Below, one piece after another: positions 1-10,714 of a stretch of DNA of 64,000 nt. Source of the stretch: Siphonodentalium dalli (lineage: Eukaryota > Mollusca > Scaphopoda > Gadilida > Siphonodentaliidae); the NCBI GenBank assembly GCA_032622095.1, contig CP136065.1, forward strand, positions 111,209,195 to 111,273,194. The letters run 5' to 3'. The notes beneath the pieces are model-generated. The model was not told where the DNA came from and did not search any database. It was given only the letters and a program-made list of their open reading frames with translations. A program made the position numbers and the translations under genes. Numbering within the stretch: the first letter of the stretch is position 1; the number at the start of each line of letters is the position of its first letter.

Positions 1-254
1 GTGATGTTCGTCATTAAGCTGTAAAAAGTAAATTACACTTATCTGTGGTACTGTAGACCAGAAAAACTTTTCCAATCAGCAACTGTCCTGAAGAAATCAC
101 GAAGACACAGCAGCACACGTTCCCATGCCGTAGTTCTCCTGTCAGCATTCGATGAAGTCGCAGCAATATAACACCAAAAATCAAACAATTCGGAGTGGGG
201 TTAAGGTGAATCCGTCCAGTCTTCAGTTCAAACATAAGAAAAACCGCCAGGAAG

Positions 255-265
255 CTCGGCCTGAC
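255..265 (-). repeat. GTCAGGCCGAG boundary motif next to a LINE-like A-rich tail (site 1)
   Basis: On minus, GTCAGGCCGAG follows directly after an A-rich tract. The same 11-mer sits at 1530-1540 and 27141-27151 in the same relation to a LINE tail. It is either the conserved 5' end of the next LINE or a preferred target. Confidence 0.6.
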
Positions 266-717
266 TTTTTTTTATTTTTATTTTTTTATAAAACGACTCA
301 GACTGGTTCTCGAGCACACGGGACCACAAACCAGTACCGAGCCAGGGATAGAATTTACTGGTAACAAAATTGTGGCCAACGAGCAATTACTGAACCTGAT
401 CAATCACGGTCGCCTGGACCCTTGATGAAAATAAAATGAAAAACGGCCTCTTTTACGGGTCATCTTTTCACGGGCAGAACTTTAATAGAAAAAAAAATTA
501 AGGCAACAAGTTGAACAAATAGAAAAAATATGTACATATCTGAAACGAGACAAAAAAAGAATTATAATATGAAAATTGAATAATGCATAACAATAAAGGA
601 AGAAGAGAAATAAACAACAATAATAAAATATAGAAAGGAAGGAAGGAAAAGTGAAGGAAAATAGAAAAATTGAAAAGTACACTTAAAACATAAGAGTACA
701 AGTGACAGAAAATTGTG

Positions 718-1464
718 GCTCTCACATGGCCATGATCTCCACATTTTAAGCACAGTGGTTTCTTCCCGGATATGGTGTAGAAAACACGACAACCAGCTAG
801 GAAACCAAAGTCAGGAAAAATGTCAACGTCCGGATCGGTGAGTGTGATTCTAATGCGACGTCGTCCATTGGCGATTTCTTGGCCAATTTCCAGGATGTCC
901 CCATAAGCAGTGAGGCTGGCGATGACCACTGAATGTGGAATGCAGAAGGGGGGCCAGTTAACTTTTAGAGTGCTTACTCGTGGTACGTATCTCGTAGTTT
1001 CCGGGACAGTCTTGATGCCCTCAATGGGTGAAAAGGGTGGATCAAGGTGGCGGAAATCCACCACGAAGCCCTGTTCCTTAAAAACTACCGTCCATTCGCG
1101 ACTGTCTTCTCCGCGATGTATGGCTGTGATACCTACGGAGGGAATTCGTTCTTTGATCTTCTCAGCAAGTAGTTGAACATTGACTTCTGGGGCGTGGCCC
1201 CCGGAGGAAAATATTTAAGGTTCTGGAGTACAAGGACTGTTTAACTTCATCTGGAAGTAGCGTTGAGTTGGAAGAATAGGTCCCTCGGTAAGGATCCAAA
1301 GGGTCACCGGAAGTGACTTCACAGCTGCATCCCGGAGATATGAAAATTTTAGAAACGGGAGGTGGTGGCGGTGGTACAGGTAGGCCATCCACGTCGGGTG
1401 GTGGGGTGCAGGTGGTGCTGCTGACAAACCTTGAATCTTGAGTGTCGTCTCCACGTGGATCCAT
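718..1464 (-). pseudogene. LINE ORF1 protein remnant (CCHC nucleic-acid-binding), 3'-truncated
   Basis: It starts with MDPRGDD at 1464 and has a Pro-rich N-terminus, then a conserved core: LYSRTLNIFLRGPRPR, a frameshift near 1165, then VVDFRHLDPPFSP, NWPPFCIPHSVVIASL, GQEIANGRRRIRITL and KPLCLKCGDHGHVRA. The same core is found at 22.0-22.8 kb and 26.2-27.1 kb. ORF1 of Tx1/L1-type LINEs binds element RNA. Here the knuckle keeps C-x2-C-x4-H but the fourth ligand is lost at the junction near 718, after which the reading frame is unrelated. The frameshift and truncation make it a pseudogene. The assignment to a LINE rests on the linked ORF2 in the sister copies. Confidence 0.8.
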
Positions 1465-1529
1465 CGCAATACGGGATAAAATACAAAAAAGTACGTCGAT
1501 GCTTTAACACTGCATAGAAAAAGTCACGC

Positions 1530-1540
1530 CTCGGCCTGAC
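1530..1540 (-). repeat. GTCAGGCCGAG boundary motif (site 2)
   Basis: It lies between the A-rich 3' tail of the family 2 LINE (1541 onward) and the family 1-like ORF1 copy ending the 266-1540 element. On minus the sequence reads AAACAAAT followed by GTCAGGCCGAGG. Confidence 0.65.
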
Positions 1541-1682
1541 ATTTGTTTTTTTAAACGTTTATTCTGATAAAAAGAAATAACATGTGGTACAAATGAAAAC
1601 GCTGACATAAAGTCAGATACATATTAATACGGTTACATAATGAAATAAATATTAGGCTGGCTAACTGTCAGCACCGTACATG

Positions 1683-1738
1683 CCCCCGCTCCGATTAAAA
1701 ACAGACGAGTCTGCGGTATCACAGGTTTGGAGCGGGGG
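1683..1738 (-). ncRNA. Conserved 3'-UTR hairpin of the family 2 LINE (copy 1)
   Basis: CCCCCGCTCC at 1683-1692 pairs with GGAGCGGGGG at 1729-1738, and an inner CAGAC-GA-GTCTG stem lies at 1702-1713. The same structure is kept at 27300-27353. LINE reverse transcriptases can recognise 3'-UTR structure, so this is a candidate recognition element; that role is inferred. Confidence 0.55.
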
Positions 1739-1773
1739 TTTCAAAACTAAAAACGAGTTGGGGGAAATCTTTA

Positions 1774-2224
1774 GGTTACACTGGTGTAAATAAGGTTCGG
1801 AGAGACCTCTAGCGGATGCGGGAGGAATATATAGGAGAGAATAAAATAGACACTGGGCCCTGATTGGTCAATAGCCTTGTGTGCTTTTTGCATAACAAAA
1901 TCATCACACCTCTTCCCTATGGTTTCCCACTGGTTAAATAGCCATTGGCACAGGAATTAACCCTCTGTAGTGAAGTTTGATTTTTTTGTTGTGGTCTAAA
2001 ATATGACAGTATTTTTTTATGCGGTTCTGACACTAGTTAGGAAAACACAAGATTTAAAGGTGAATTCCCTGCCTGTCGTACCTGATTTTTTTGTGCAAAA
2101 AGTTTCCCAAAGTGTCAATTTTTCAGATTTAAAGAAAATTTTGGACCCAATGTTTATATTGCCAATAGTATACGCTAAAACGTTAGCACTGAGGCCTATG
2201 GAAAACATTTACACCTGTGTAACC
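1774..2224 (+). repeat. Block A copy 1 (451 bp, terminal inverted repeats)
   Basis: It is bounded by GGTTACAC and GTGTAACC. It shares with copy 3, but not copy 2, the variants TTTTTTTGTG (near 2087) and GACCCAATGTTTATATTG (near 2146). Confidence 0.85.
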
Positions 2225-3125
2225 TAAAGGGGGAAATGAGCTTTTTGACCTTTTTGATTCCTGGGAGTCACTTTAAAGTATTTTATTGCATTTTTAACAG
2301 CCTGGTCTTTCAGTCCAACGAATCTCTCATGCATGGTGTAGCTATTCCGGCTGTTGATGTCTTCTTGCTCTTACATCGGCCAAAAATAGTATGATTTTTT
2401 CCAAAAAATTGCCAATTTTTCAAGGTATTTTCAATGTTTTTCAAGGTGGTATTAGTCACATGATAATGCAAATGACCCATAACATGAGCATGTCAATGAG
2501 ACACATATCACTTGTTATAAGAAGCTAATCTGACAAGTATTTTGGATTTTATAGCCAGTGATATACAGATATATATCATACAAGTTAGTCATTTCCGCTG
2601 GTGGGTATGGTCATTTGAAGGTTAATAGCACTAAAACTTGGACACATATAAGAAAATTCTTCATCACTTCAAAGAGAGCATATTTTGTTTCAACTAATTC
2701 AATATACACCCACATCCAGTTATCTCGGATCACCCTTGCAGACCTGAAAATATCATAGTTTAGTCTTCCATGTGCTGATAAAGTCATGTGCTTCATGCTC
2801 AGCTGCTCAAATCTGGACTCAATGACCTCACATTACCAGAAGTTCTCTCATGGAAAGGATCTTGTACAGTCTTCCCTAGCTGAGCCAAGTTTGCAACACC
2901 AGACCCCAAAAACTGTGTGAAAATGGGGCCTGAACATGACATGTGGTGGAAATTTGTGCTTTTTTGATGAATAATGTGTTAAAGGGGGAGGGATTAAATT
3001 GTGAGTGATAAATAAAGAACCACAGACGTGATATTGTTTTTGAACACATCTTTTCCATTGATGGGCAATTCTGAAGAAATGTAGGGAGTTACAATTATTC
3101 CGCAAAAAAGCGGGCTATCGCCTTA
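2225..3125 (+). repeat. Block B copy 1 (901 bp)
   Basis: Starts TAAAGGGGG and ends CGCCTTA, so its outer bases mirror the TTTA flanks. Nearly identical to 3577-4477. No protein similarity recognised. Confidence 0.8.
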
Positions 3126-3576
3126 GGTTACACTGGTGTAAATAAGGTTCTGAGAGACCTCTAGCGGATGCGGGAGGAATATATAGGAGAGAATAAAATA
3201 GACACTGGGCCCTGATTGGTCAATAGCCTTGTGTGTTTTTTGCATACAAAAATCATCACACCTCTTCCCTATGGTTTCCCACTGGTAAAATAGCCATTGG
3301 CACAGGAATTAACCCTCTGTAGTGAAGTTTGAATTTTTTGTTGTGGTCTAAAATATGACAGTATTTTTTTGTGCGGTTCTGACACTAGTTAGGAAAACAC
3401 AAGATTTAAAGGTGAATTCCCTGCCTGTCGTACCTGATTGTTTTGTGCAAAAAGTTTCCCAAAGTGTCAATTTTTCAGATTTAAAGAAAATTTTGAACCC
3501 AAATTTTATATTGCCAATAGTATACGCTAAAACGTTAGCACTGAGGCCTATGGAAAACATTTACACCTGTGTAACC
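3126..3576 (+). repeat. Block A copy 2 (central)
   Basis: Carries private variants (GATTGTTTTGTG, GAACCCAAATTTTATATTG) relative to the two outer copies. Confidence 0.85.
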
Positions 3577-4477
3577 TAAAGGGGGAAATAAGCTTTTTGA
3601 CCTTTTTGATTCCTGGGAGTCACTTTAAAGTATTTTATTGCATTTTTAACAGCCTGGTCTTTCAGTCCAACGAATCTCTCATGCATGGTGTAGCTATTCC
3701 GGCTGTTGATGTCTTCTTGCTCTTACATCGGCCAAAAATAGTATGATTTTTTCAAAAAAATTGCCAATTTTTCAAGGTATTTTCAATGTTTTTCAAGGTG
3801 GTAGTAGTCACATGATAATGCAAATGACCCATAACATGAGCATGTCAATGAGACACATATCACTTGTTATAAGAAGCTAATCTGACAAGTATTTTGGATT
3901 TTATAGCCAGTGATATACAGATATATATCATACAAGTTAGTCATTTCCACTGGTGGGTAAGGTCATTTGAAGGTTAATAGCACTAAAACTTGGACACATA
4001 TAAGAAAATTCTTCATCACTTCAAAGAGAGCATATTTTTTTTCAACTAATTCAATATACACCCACATCCAGTTATCTCGGATCACCCTTGCAGACCTGAA
4101 AATATCATAGTTTAGTCTTCCATGTGCTGATAAAGTCATGTGCTTCATGCTCAGCTGCTCAAATCTGGACTCAATGACCTCACATTACCAGAAGTTCTCT
4201 CATGGAAAGGATCTTGTACAGTCTTCCCTAGCTGAGCCAAGTTTGCAACACCAGACCCCAAAAACTGTGTGAAAATGGGGCCTGAACATGACATGTGGTG
4301 GAAATTTGTGCTTTTTTGATGAATAATGTGTTAAAGGGGGAGGGGTTAAATTGTGAGTGATAAATAAAGAACCACAGACGTGATATTGTTTTTGAACACA
4401 TCTTTTCCATTGATGGGCAATTCTGAAGAAATGTAGGGAGTTACAATTATTCCGCGAAAAAGCGGGCTATCGCTTTA
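3577..4477 (+). repeat. Block B copy 2 (901 bp)
   Basis: Same length as copy 1; ends CGCTTTA, which provides the TTTA before block A copy 3. Confidence 0.8.
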
Positions 4478-4928
4478 GGTTACACTGGTGTAAATAAGGT
4501 TCGGAGAGACCTCTAGCGGATGCAGGAGGAATATATAGGAGAGAATAAAATAGACACTGGGCCCTGATTGGTCAATAGCCTTGTGTGCTTTTTGCATAAC
4601 AAAATCATCACACCTCTTCCCTATGGTTTCCCACTGGTTAAATAGCCATTGGCACAGGAATTAACCCTCTGTAGTGAAGTTTGATTTTTTTGTTGTGGTC
4701 TAAAATATGACAGTATTTTTTTATGCGGTTCTGACACTAGTTAGGAAAACACAAGATTTAAAGGTGAATTCCCTGCCTGTCGTACCTGATTTTTTTGTGC
4801 AAAAAGTTTCCCAAAGTGTCAATTTTTCAGATTTAAAGAAAATTTTGGACCCAATGTTTATATTGCCAATAGTATACGCTAAAACGTTAGCACTGAGGCC
4901 TATGGAAAACATTTACACCTGTGTAACC
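4478..4928 (+). repeat. Block A copy 3
   Basis: Ends GTGTAACC followed by TTTA, restoring the LINE sequence. It is flanked by TTTA on both sides, so taken alone it would also pass as a simple MITE. Confidence 0.85.
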
Positions 4929-5280
4929 TTTATCCACCTAACTCCCACGATAATAAGGACAAAACATACAATGTAGAGTTAATTATCCTACGTCCCAGAG
5001 ACATTTAGTGCCCTGCGACGCAGGATGGGTAACTCTACGGTAAAGTTCGAAAGGCAGAACGTAATAATTTTAACCAAAGTTGAAATGAAGGGAAAGGGTA
5101 AAAGCGAGGTATATGCGGACCAGCCGTAGAAAGTACCAAGCGGTACCAAACAGTTAAAAATGATGTATGTATAAATAATTTACTGAAAGTGTGCAAGAGT
5201 TTGAAATTAAATGACGGGGACGCCGGCAATGGCACAGACGTCAATTAAACGAGCTAATGGAACTTAAGGGAGTTATGTAC

Positions 5281-5512
5281 TTAAAAGGTGAAATGAATAT
5301 AATCATCGCTATCGTTCAGTTGACAAATGTCTGTGGTCTGTAACCACAGATTTTTAAATAAATGTAGGGGCAGTCTGTTGTGATCTAGGAGCACGTGAGT
5401 GCGGATTCGAGATATGAATGATAATATGGGGACATGATCAGGTTGTGAAGCCGTAGGGCGGGGTTCATATATTTTTGAGCATGATACATGCGGTTTCGAA
5501 AATACCACATTT
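5281..5512 (-). pseudogene. LINE ORF2 C-terminal fragment
   Basis: On minus the frame encodes a tail with EPRPTASQPDHVPILSF and RIRTHVLLDH, the same end as the copy at 27726-27920 (MNPRPTASQPDHVPILSF). It therefore covers only the last residues of the family 2 reverse transcriptase protein, past the C-terminal zinc knuckle. The open frame appears to extend to 5574, but that upstream part belongs to the neighbouring endonuclease unit. Confidence 0.75.
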
Positions 5513-5517
5513 GTGAA

Positions 5518-5790
5518 GCGGGCTGGAGATAGCACCATATGGCAAGGGCCACAAAAGAACTGATATTGGGTCAAACATGAGAATTCGACACCATAAGCTA
5601 CAGACGTATATTCACCGACTAGTTTATATTTTAGTCACGGATGACTCTTAAGCTTGATGGCATGGACATCAGCCATCTGTACCACCAAAAACATTGTATG
5701 CCCCCTGGGCATATCTCACAAGAGGAATCTCGAACCAATAAAAGAGCAAATGTCTGTCGTAGAATGAAGCACTGTATGAGGATTGTATAA
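5518..5790 (+). pseudogene. His-Me finger (I-PpoI-like) endonuclease remnant, copy 1
   Basis: Readable pieces are STIWQGPQKN, then after a frameshift DISHLYHQKHCMPPGH, then SQEESRTNKRANVCRR. In the I-PpoI family the motif H-x-C-x4-C-x4-H-x8-N-x5-C supplies the catalytic His and Asn and the zinc ligands of a nuclease that cuts DNA. Here the first zinc Cys is Tyr and a stop follows KN. The N-terminal half is missing because the family 2 LINE ends at 5512. Confidence 0.65.
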
Positions 5791-6759
5791 TGTAAATCAG
5801 TTTAGCCATGAACATTCTAACTGGACATTGGACTGGTGACCACGTTAGACAATGGCCTGCTCTTCATACACATGTGCACATAGGTTAAAGCGCCGTAATT
5901 CATAATCTCAAAGAAACTGTTATCCGCTCGCCAAATAGGTGTTTCAATTTCGAATATGTCGAATCAATAATTTCTCATAATCCGATCATCTCGAGGGAGT
6001 TTCGTTTATGTCATAATGTTGAGTTATTTTTTTTAGTTGCACGATATAACACCAGACTCGCATGTTACAGTGAACAATAAAGCAGTTTAAACAAATATTA
6101 AATGTCAGGGTGGTCGCCAACTCATTTTTCATTGATCAGTTCATGACCCATGTATAAAAACTTTTCAAAAACTTATATTTTACAATAGTTCCAATTTTAT
6201 TGGGTTAATAGTTTCAAATACTTCATCACAATAATAGCAAAAAGAAATTCAACATATTTTGTAAAACCAAATCCATCTGGAAATATCAGGAATACTTACT
6301 TTGCGTTCTAAGATTAATGTAAAATGGTACTAAATCAACCATCAAAAACTACTTAAATCCCATACATGAGTGCATGGCAGTATTTAATATTTCTCTTAAA
6401 TTAGTACTAGCAATTAATCCCTCTCTCCAACTACTATGTGTTGTCAGATTGTGTCCATGGACATCAATAACACAAGGGCATTCTGATGTGTTAAATTTTC
6501 AACTCTACTGATATTGGTCCTTGTTTATATATTTCAGTTAATGATTATCAGATCTCAATGTTGGCCATCACATCTCAAGTGTAGATCTTTGCTATCGAAA
6601 TTATTTTTAAAATAACCAATAACTCTATTGTTACAGATATCTGTTTATCAACTTTTTGTGAATTACCTCTACAATTTGTATATTCTAATGTAATTTTGGA
6701 AGAATGTTTCGTATGTCGATAAATACAGAAAAATCTTATATACGGACTCGCTCAGTCTC

Positions 6760-6800
6760 TTTGAAAAGCCGACGAAAATGATTTCTATCGGCTTTTCAAA
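6760..6800. repeat. 13-bp perfect hairpin within a small palindromic insert
   Basis: TTTGAAAAGCCGA at 6760-6772 pairs with TCGGCTTTTCAAA at 6788-6800. Further out, CGATAAATA (6717-6725) pairs with TATTTATCG (6816-6824), giving a nested palindrome of about 108 bases. Confidence 0.7.
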
Positions 6801-7419
6801 AAGTCTAGGACACGCTATTTATCGGAACATCGGAAAATACCCGACATATAGTCGTTAAATATCATCACCTGCTTTCAAATGTTCTCACATAGCTAACAAA
6901 ATAACGCTCTTTATTTTTACCATATCAGGAAAAGACTTACATGAATCGCTCTTTATTATTTCAATTTGAACAAAGAGGAATCCATCATATCATTCTCATG
7001 CGGCTATCGTGTTAGGCGCGCTGCTATCGGATTGGGAGCAACGTTTCAAACCACACATATGTCACTGTGGTTGCGGCTGTAATGATCTTGATGCGATCGA
7101 TACTATACCTTCAATAAGTGTTTCGTGGGATACATGTTACGTGTTAAAGTAGTTAACTTACGTCGTTATGTAACGCTTGAATTTGATTACCATTCAGAGT
7201 GCTGAATTATTTATGGTAACCAAGTTATCCACACTACTCTTAGTGAGAACTGCATGGACAATAAACAAGTCATCGCTGACAGGAGAAACTCGAATGATAT
7301 AGTTAGCGTCCAAAATCTAATTAATTAATTTTCAGCATACGTTAATAATAGTAATTTACACAATATGTTTGATCCACTTACCCTTAAATAAGCGGACATA
7401 CAATACAACTACGCATGCC

Positions 7420-7575
7420 ATGGTTACAAGTTTAACGATGGGGGACTTGTATACACTTGATGGCATGGATATCGGCCATATTTGCCAACTTTGTATGTTC
7501 CCTGGGCATATCTCACGAGACGAAATGTTTGTCGTAGAAGGAAGCACTGTGGGGTCGAGGACTACACTGTAAGAC
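7420..7575 (+). pseudogene. His-Me finger endonuclease remnant, copy 2 (partial)
   Basis: The frame MGDLYTLDGMDIGHICQLC followed by MFPGHISRDEMFVVEGS corresponds to the zinc-loop half of the family. It has lost five residues between the first Cys and the second Cys and has no WQGP segment upstream. It is clearly non-functional. Confidence 0.6.
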
Positions 7576-8762
7576 TATCGGTCTCAATGAACCAAATTAA
7601 ACAAAAATATTTGCCTTTCCCCCAAATCCCAACATCGGCTACAATAATGATAGATCGTGCACAAATATGATAATGTTCTAGTAATCAGATTAGGTTTGAA
7701 AATTCCAACTGGCTGGTGACCACGTTAGAAATTGCCCTGCTCTGCATACACATGTGTCACATACGGTAAAGCGCCGTAATTCATAATCCCAAAGAAACTG
7801 CTATCCGCAAGAAAACTAGGTGTTTCGTTGTGTATTTACGGACACTATAAATATTTGAGTGAGTTTTTTGGACCACATGGCAATTGTTCTAAAATTTGCA
7901 GAATTAATAAGTTCACACAATAATCCAATCATATTGAGGGAGTTTCTTTTGTGTCACAATGTTGAGTTAATTTTTTAATTGCATGATATAACACCAAACT
8001 CCCATATATTACAGCGAACAATAAAGCAGTTTGTATTTCAGTCCAATAAAAACGGATATTAAACTTCAGACTGGTCGCCAAATCATTTTGTTTTATCTGT
8101 TCATGATCCATCTTTATATAAACTTCACCTTTCAAATACGTGTATGTTAAAGTAGCTTCATTAAATAATGTTAATAGTTTCAAATATTGTATTACAAAAT
8201 ATAGCAAAAAGAAATTGAAATATCAGGAAATTTTGGCAAAACATGCATCTGGCCATTAACTCGCTCGTTCTAGTAATGGGCCAGTAACAGGTCCCATGAA
8301 TTTTTTTTCATAATCAAAAGATTAATGAAATTGAATATACTAAGTTTATGTTCTGTAAAATGGTACTAAAAGCAACCACCAACAAACTACTAAAACCCCA
8401 TACATGAGTAAATGCGCAGTATTTAATAATGATAGTCAGGAACCATATTATGGCAAACAGTTAATTTTCTCGTTAATTAGTACTAGCATCTATTCCCTCT
8501 CTCCCACTGCTATGTGTTGTCAGATTGTGTATATGTACATCCATAACACAAGGGAATTTCCATTTTCAACTCTACAGCTATTGGTCCTTGTTTAAATATT
8601 CCAGTCAATGATTATCAGATCTCAATGTTGACCATCACATCTCAAGTGTCTGTAGATCTTTGCAATTAAAAGCTGGATTTTAAAAATAACCAATAACTCT
8701 ATTGTTGCATATATCTGTTTATCAACGTTATGCGTTGACAGCACATCCACGGTGTCATTTAA

Positions 8763-9246
8763 AGGCACGGGGGGCGTTCGTTGCAGAAATATGCATATGT
8801 GTTCAAATTGCCATCAACAGAAGGAATATTTAAAATAAAAAGTTTTGTTCATATGCTAAATATAATCAGCGCGTAAATAGTATATTGTCGTCAAGACGTA
8901 CGATGGTGTTCGTAAACAAGAACCTGCTCGTATTACAGAAGTTTGACTCTATTTACATAACAAAGCGCGATTATATTGGTTAATAACACACATATGATAT
9001 AAACGCTCTTTATTATTTCCATATCAGGAAAACTAACAAATAACGCTCTTTGTGTTTACCATATCTGGATCTAAACAAAAGCCAGGGTTTGTAACGTTTT
9101 TTTTATTTTGTTTACATAGCAAAGGAAAACATTTGATAATAGCATATTGTTTATGCCATGTTTCTGATTGGTATAAGAACAAACTATGTCTATATTTTAC
9201 TATTCTTTCTGTTACAGCATACCCACCGCCAACGCCGCCCGTATCT
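8763..9246. mobile_element. TTAA-type MITE, copy 1 (484 bp)
   Basis: TTAA at 8759-8762 and 9247-9250 flank it. Ends are AGGCACGG and CGTATCT, matching the better ends of the copies at 17445 and 45990. It contains the shared AACGCTCTTTATTA and TACCCACCGCCAA segments. The host endonuclease unit (GGTGTCATTTAAACCC) closes up when it is removed. Confidence 0.75.
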
Positions 9247-9409
9247 TTAAACCCATTTCCCCCATATCATGCCCCATTTTACCAGGGTGGTGGAGGTGTG
9301 TGTAATGGATGAAAGATTAAGGAATGAATGTATAGTTTATACTTCTACTAGCAGATTAGCCCACCACTGGCGGGATTCGTCCCATGGCTTTGTTTTTCGT
9401 TCGTCCATT

Positions 9410-10706
9410 CATTGTGATTCTGCAATGTGAGTAGACACGGGGGACCGAAAGTGTGGAGCTCTGGTCCCCCAAGAGCCAGGATTTTGATTTCGATCTCGAT
9501 GAGAAGCATTGGAAATATCATCGTTGAATGAAACGTCAATTCCAGGATTTGCAACCTGTACTTAAGATCCTCTGAATTGGAGCCACAAATCAAGAGGATT
9601 AGCAATACCACATATTTGCAAGAGAGTCGCAAACAAACTACGCAAACTCATAGGAGACTTCGACATGGCTGCCTCTGTCATCGTTGCCTCCCATTGGTGG
9701 TCGTCTTCCAATAGTCCCCTTTTGACGCACTCTTCTCTGTAGCTAAGGCATAATTGGCCGTCGACAGTTCGTAAGGAGTTAAACGATGTTGGACCTTCCA
9801 CTTCACGCAGCAGCATTCTCAAGAAAAAATATTCCTGTTGTGTTGGATGAACAATGTAGACCATACCGAGAGCATAGTCTTTGAACACGCCCATGACTCC
9901 TTCGACGGGTTCACCACGCTTGCGGCGGACCCATCGATTATTGACAAAGATGAAATAAGATGGGAGGTCACAGTACAAAATTGTCTTTTCAAAATCATCT
10001 TGGCAAAGTTTGAAAAAGGCAGTGAGTGTCGTCACTGTTGGTGCCGATACAACTTGTGCCGCTGTTCGTTCGGTGAAGTACACTGTCCATTTTCTAAATG
10101 CACAGCAAGTCGAAGGACGGCTGGGTGTCTATCGTGGATGGGGAAGTAAACAAATGCACCGAAACGCTCCATTGGTACTGATGTACCTACCCATTTGGAA
10201 TTGACTCAACTCGTCCTTTGTTCTCATGTCTCGTAGGGCGAACATCGCCGCATCTGATCCCTTATTGATGTATTTGGATACATACTTTATAGCTTTTACA
10301 GAGTTGCAAAACTCAACGTTGATGTGTGCGTTGAAGATTTTTGATAACATGGGACAATATGGAACAACCCACCTATTGTCTGCAACAAAATCCTGTCCAT
10401 TTTTTAGTTTGATATTGGCGACATTTCCGCTACCATCTGGCGATCTCCTGTAAAGTGGATAGCCATCATGGCCAGTTTGTGTTTCTAAGAGGAACGCCCG
10501 AGGGTACTGCTTCGTACATTTTCCATCTTCCATGCAGGGCAAAATGAAATTGAATGGACCCTGTGTCATGTCATCTGAGCCTTCACAGTCTCGAACAATT
10601 CTGGATCCTCATCAGGATAAGGAAATTCGGCAGAAATGAAGCTGTCGATCTGTTCAGGGCGTATTTTGTGTTTAAGCCAAGTTCAAATGTAGTCCTCTGT
10701 TTTGCC
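9410..10706 (-). pseudogene. Helitron Rep domain and Rep-helicase linker, decayed
   Basis: Reading minus: KHKIRPEQIDSFISAEFPYPD, then CMEDGKCTKQYPRAF, DGYPLYRRSPDG, DNRWVVPYCPMLSKIFNAHI and KAIKYVSKYINKGSD. The last holds the paired-tyrosine motif (Y-x3-Y) of the Rep nuclease. After a frame change follow FTERTAAQVV, GMVYIVHPTQQEYFFLRMLL and ALGGPELHTFGPP, all typical of the linker before the helicase. The HUH histidine motif expected after NRGL is degenerate (LHLNLA then a stop), and at least four frame breaks occur. Confidence 0.88.
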
Positions 10707-10714
10707 ATTCAACC

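Larger units (their letters stand above)
266..1540 (-). mobile_element. Internally deleted LINE copy: ORF1 5' part joined to a 3' tail
   Basis: Read on the minus strand, the copy starts at 1540 with GTCAGGCCGAGG, runs through an ORF1 remnant (1464 to about 718), then through about 430 bases of purine-rich non-coding DNA. It ends in an A-rich tail (T-rich on plus at 266-290) that abuts another GTCAGGCCGAG. ORF2 is absent. The 718 junction falls inside the CCHC knuckle codons, so the deletion removed the rest of ORF1 and all of ORF2. That the two halves belong to one element is an inference from the tail and boundary motif. Confidence 0.5.
1774..4928. mobile_element. A-B-A-B-A composite repeat element with TTTA duplications
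   Basis: Five blocks repeat with an exact 1352-base period: A (451 bp) at 1774, 3126 and 4478, and B (901 bp) at 2225 and 3577. TTTA at 1770-1773 and 4929-4932 flanks the whole, and the LINE 3' UTR continues on both sides as judged against the copy at 27.36 kb. Each A starts GGTTACACTGGTGTAAAT and ends ATTTACACCTGTGTAACC, an 18-base imperfect terminal inverted repeat. No convincing protein is encoded. The arrangement resembles an element with long direct terminal repeats that duplicated by unequal exchange. Confidence 0.8.
1541..5512 (-). mobile_element. Family 2 LINE 3' end, 5'-truncated, split by a composite insertion
   Basis: On minus it begins about 5512 inside the ORF2 C-terminus, continues into the 3' UTR at 5280, is interrupted at 4928-1774, and resumes at 1769 to an A-rich tail near 1541. 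Both UTR parts match 27152-27900 closely: the conserved hairpin at 1683-1738, the motif at 4955-5040 and the ACGGGGACGCCGGCAATGGC segment near 5215. At 5512 the LINE sequence switches to an endonuclease unit, so it looks like a 5'-truncated insertion into that array. Confidence 0.8.
5513..9347 (+). repeat. Endonuclease repeat array 1, left part
   Basis: Plus-strand repeat units, each with a His-Me finger endonuclease remnant followed by about 1.3 kb of AT-rich non-coding DNA. Recognisable shared segments include CTGGACATTGGACTGGTGACC, GTTGAGTTATTTTTTTTAGTTG-like runs, and TACTATGTGTTGTCAGATTG. Copies here are at 5518 and 7420. A palindromic insert lies at 6717-6824 and a degenerate TTAA-MITE-like segment at about 6860-7000. 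Nothing else coding is seen in the spacers. Confidence 0.7.

Noticed and set aside
482-682. Phe/Leu-rich minus frame resembling a membrane protein
   Set aside because: It comes from a purine-rich, low-complexity stretch read on the other strand.
2003-2227. 74-residue frame repeated three times (also near 3355 and 4707)
   Set aside because: It is repeated only because block A is repeated. It differs freely between copies, overlaps an open frame on the other strand, and has no recognised domain.
1774-4928. Interpretation as an ordinary LTR retrotransposon dimer
   Set aside because: Ends are GGTTACAC/GTGTAACC rather than TG/CA, and no primer-binding site, polypurine tract or gag-pol sequence is visible in the 901-bp B block; kept only as an analogy.
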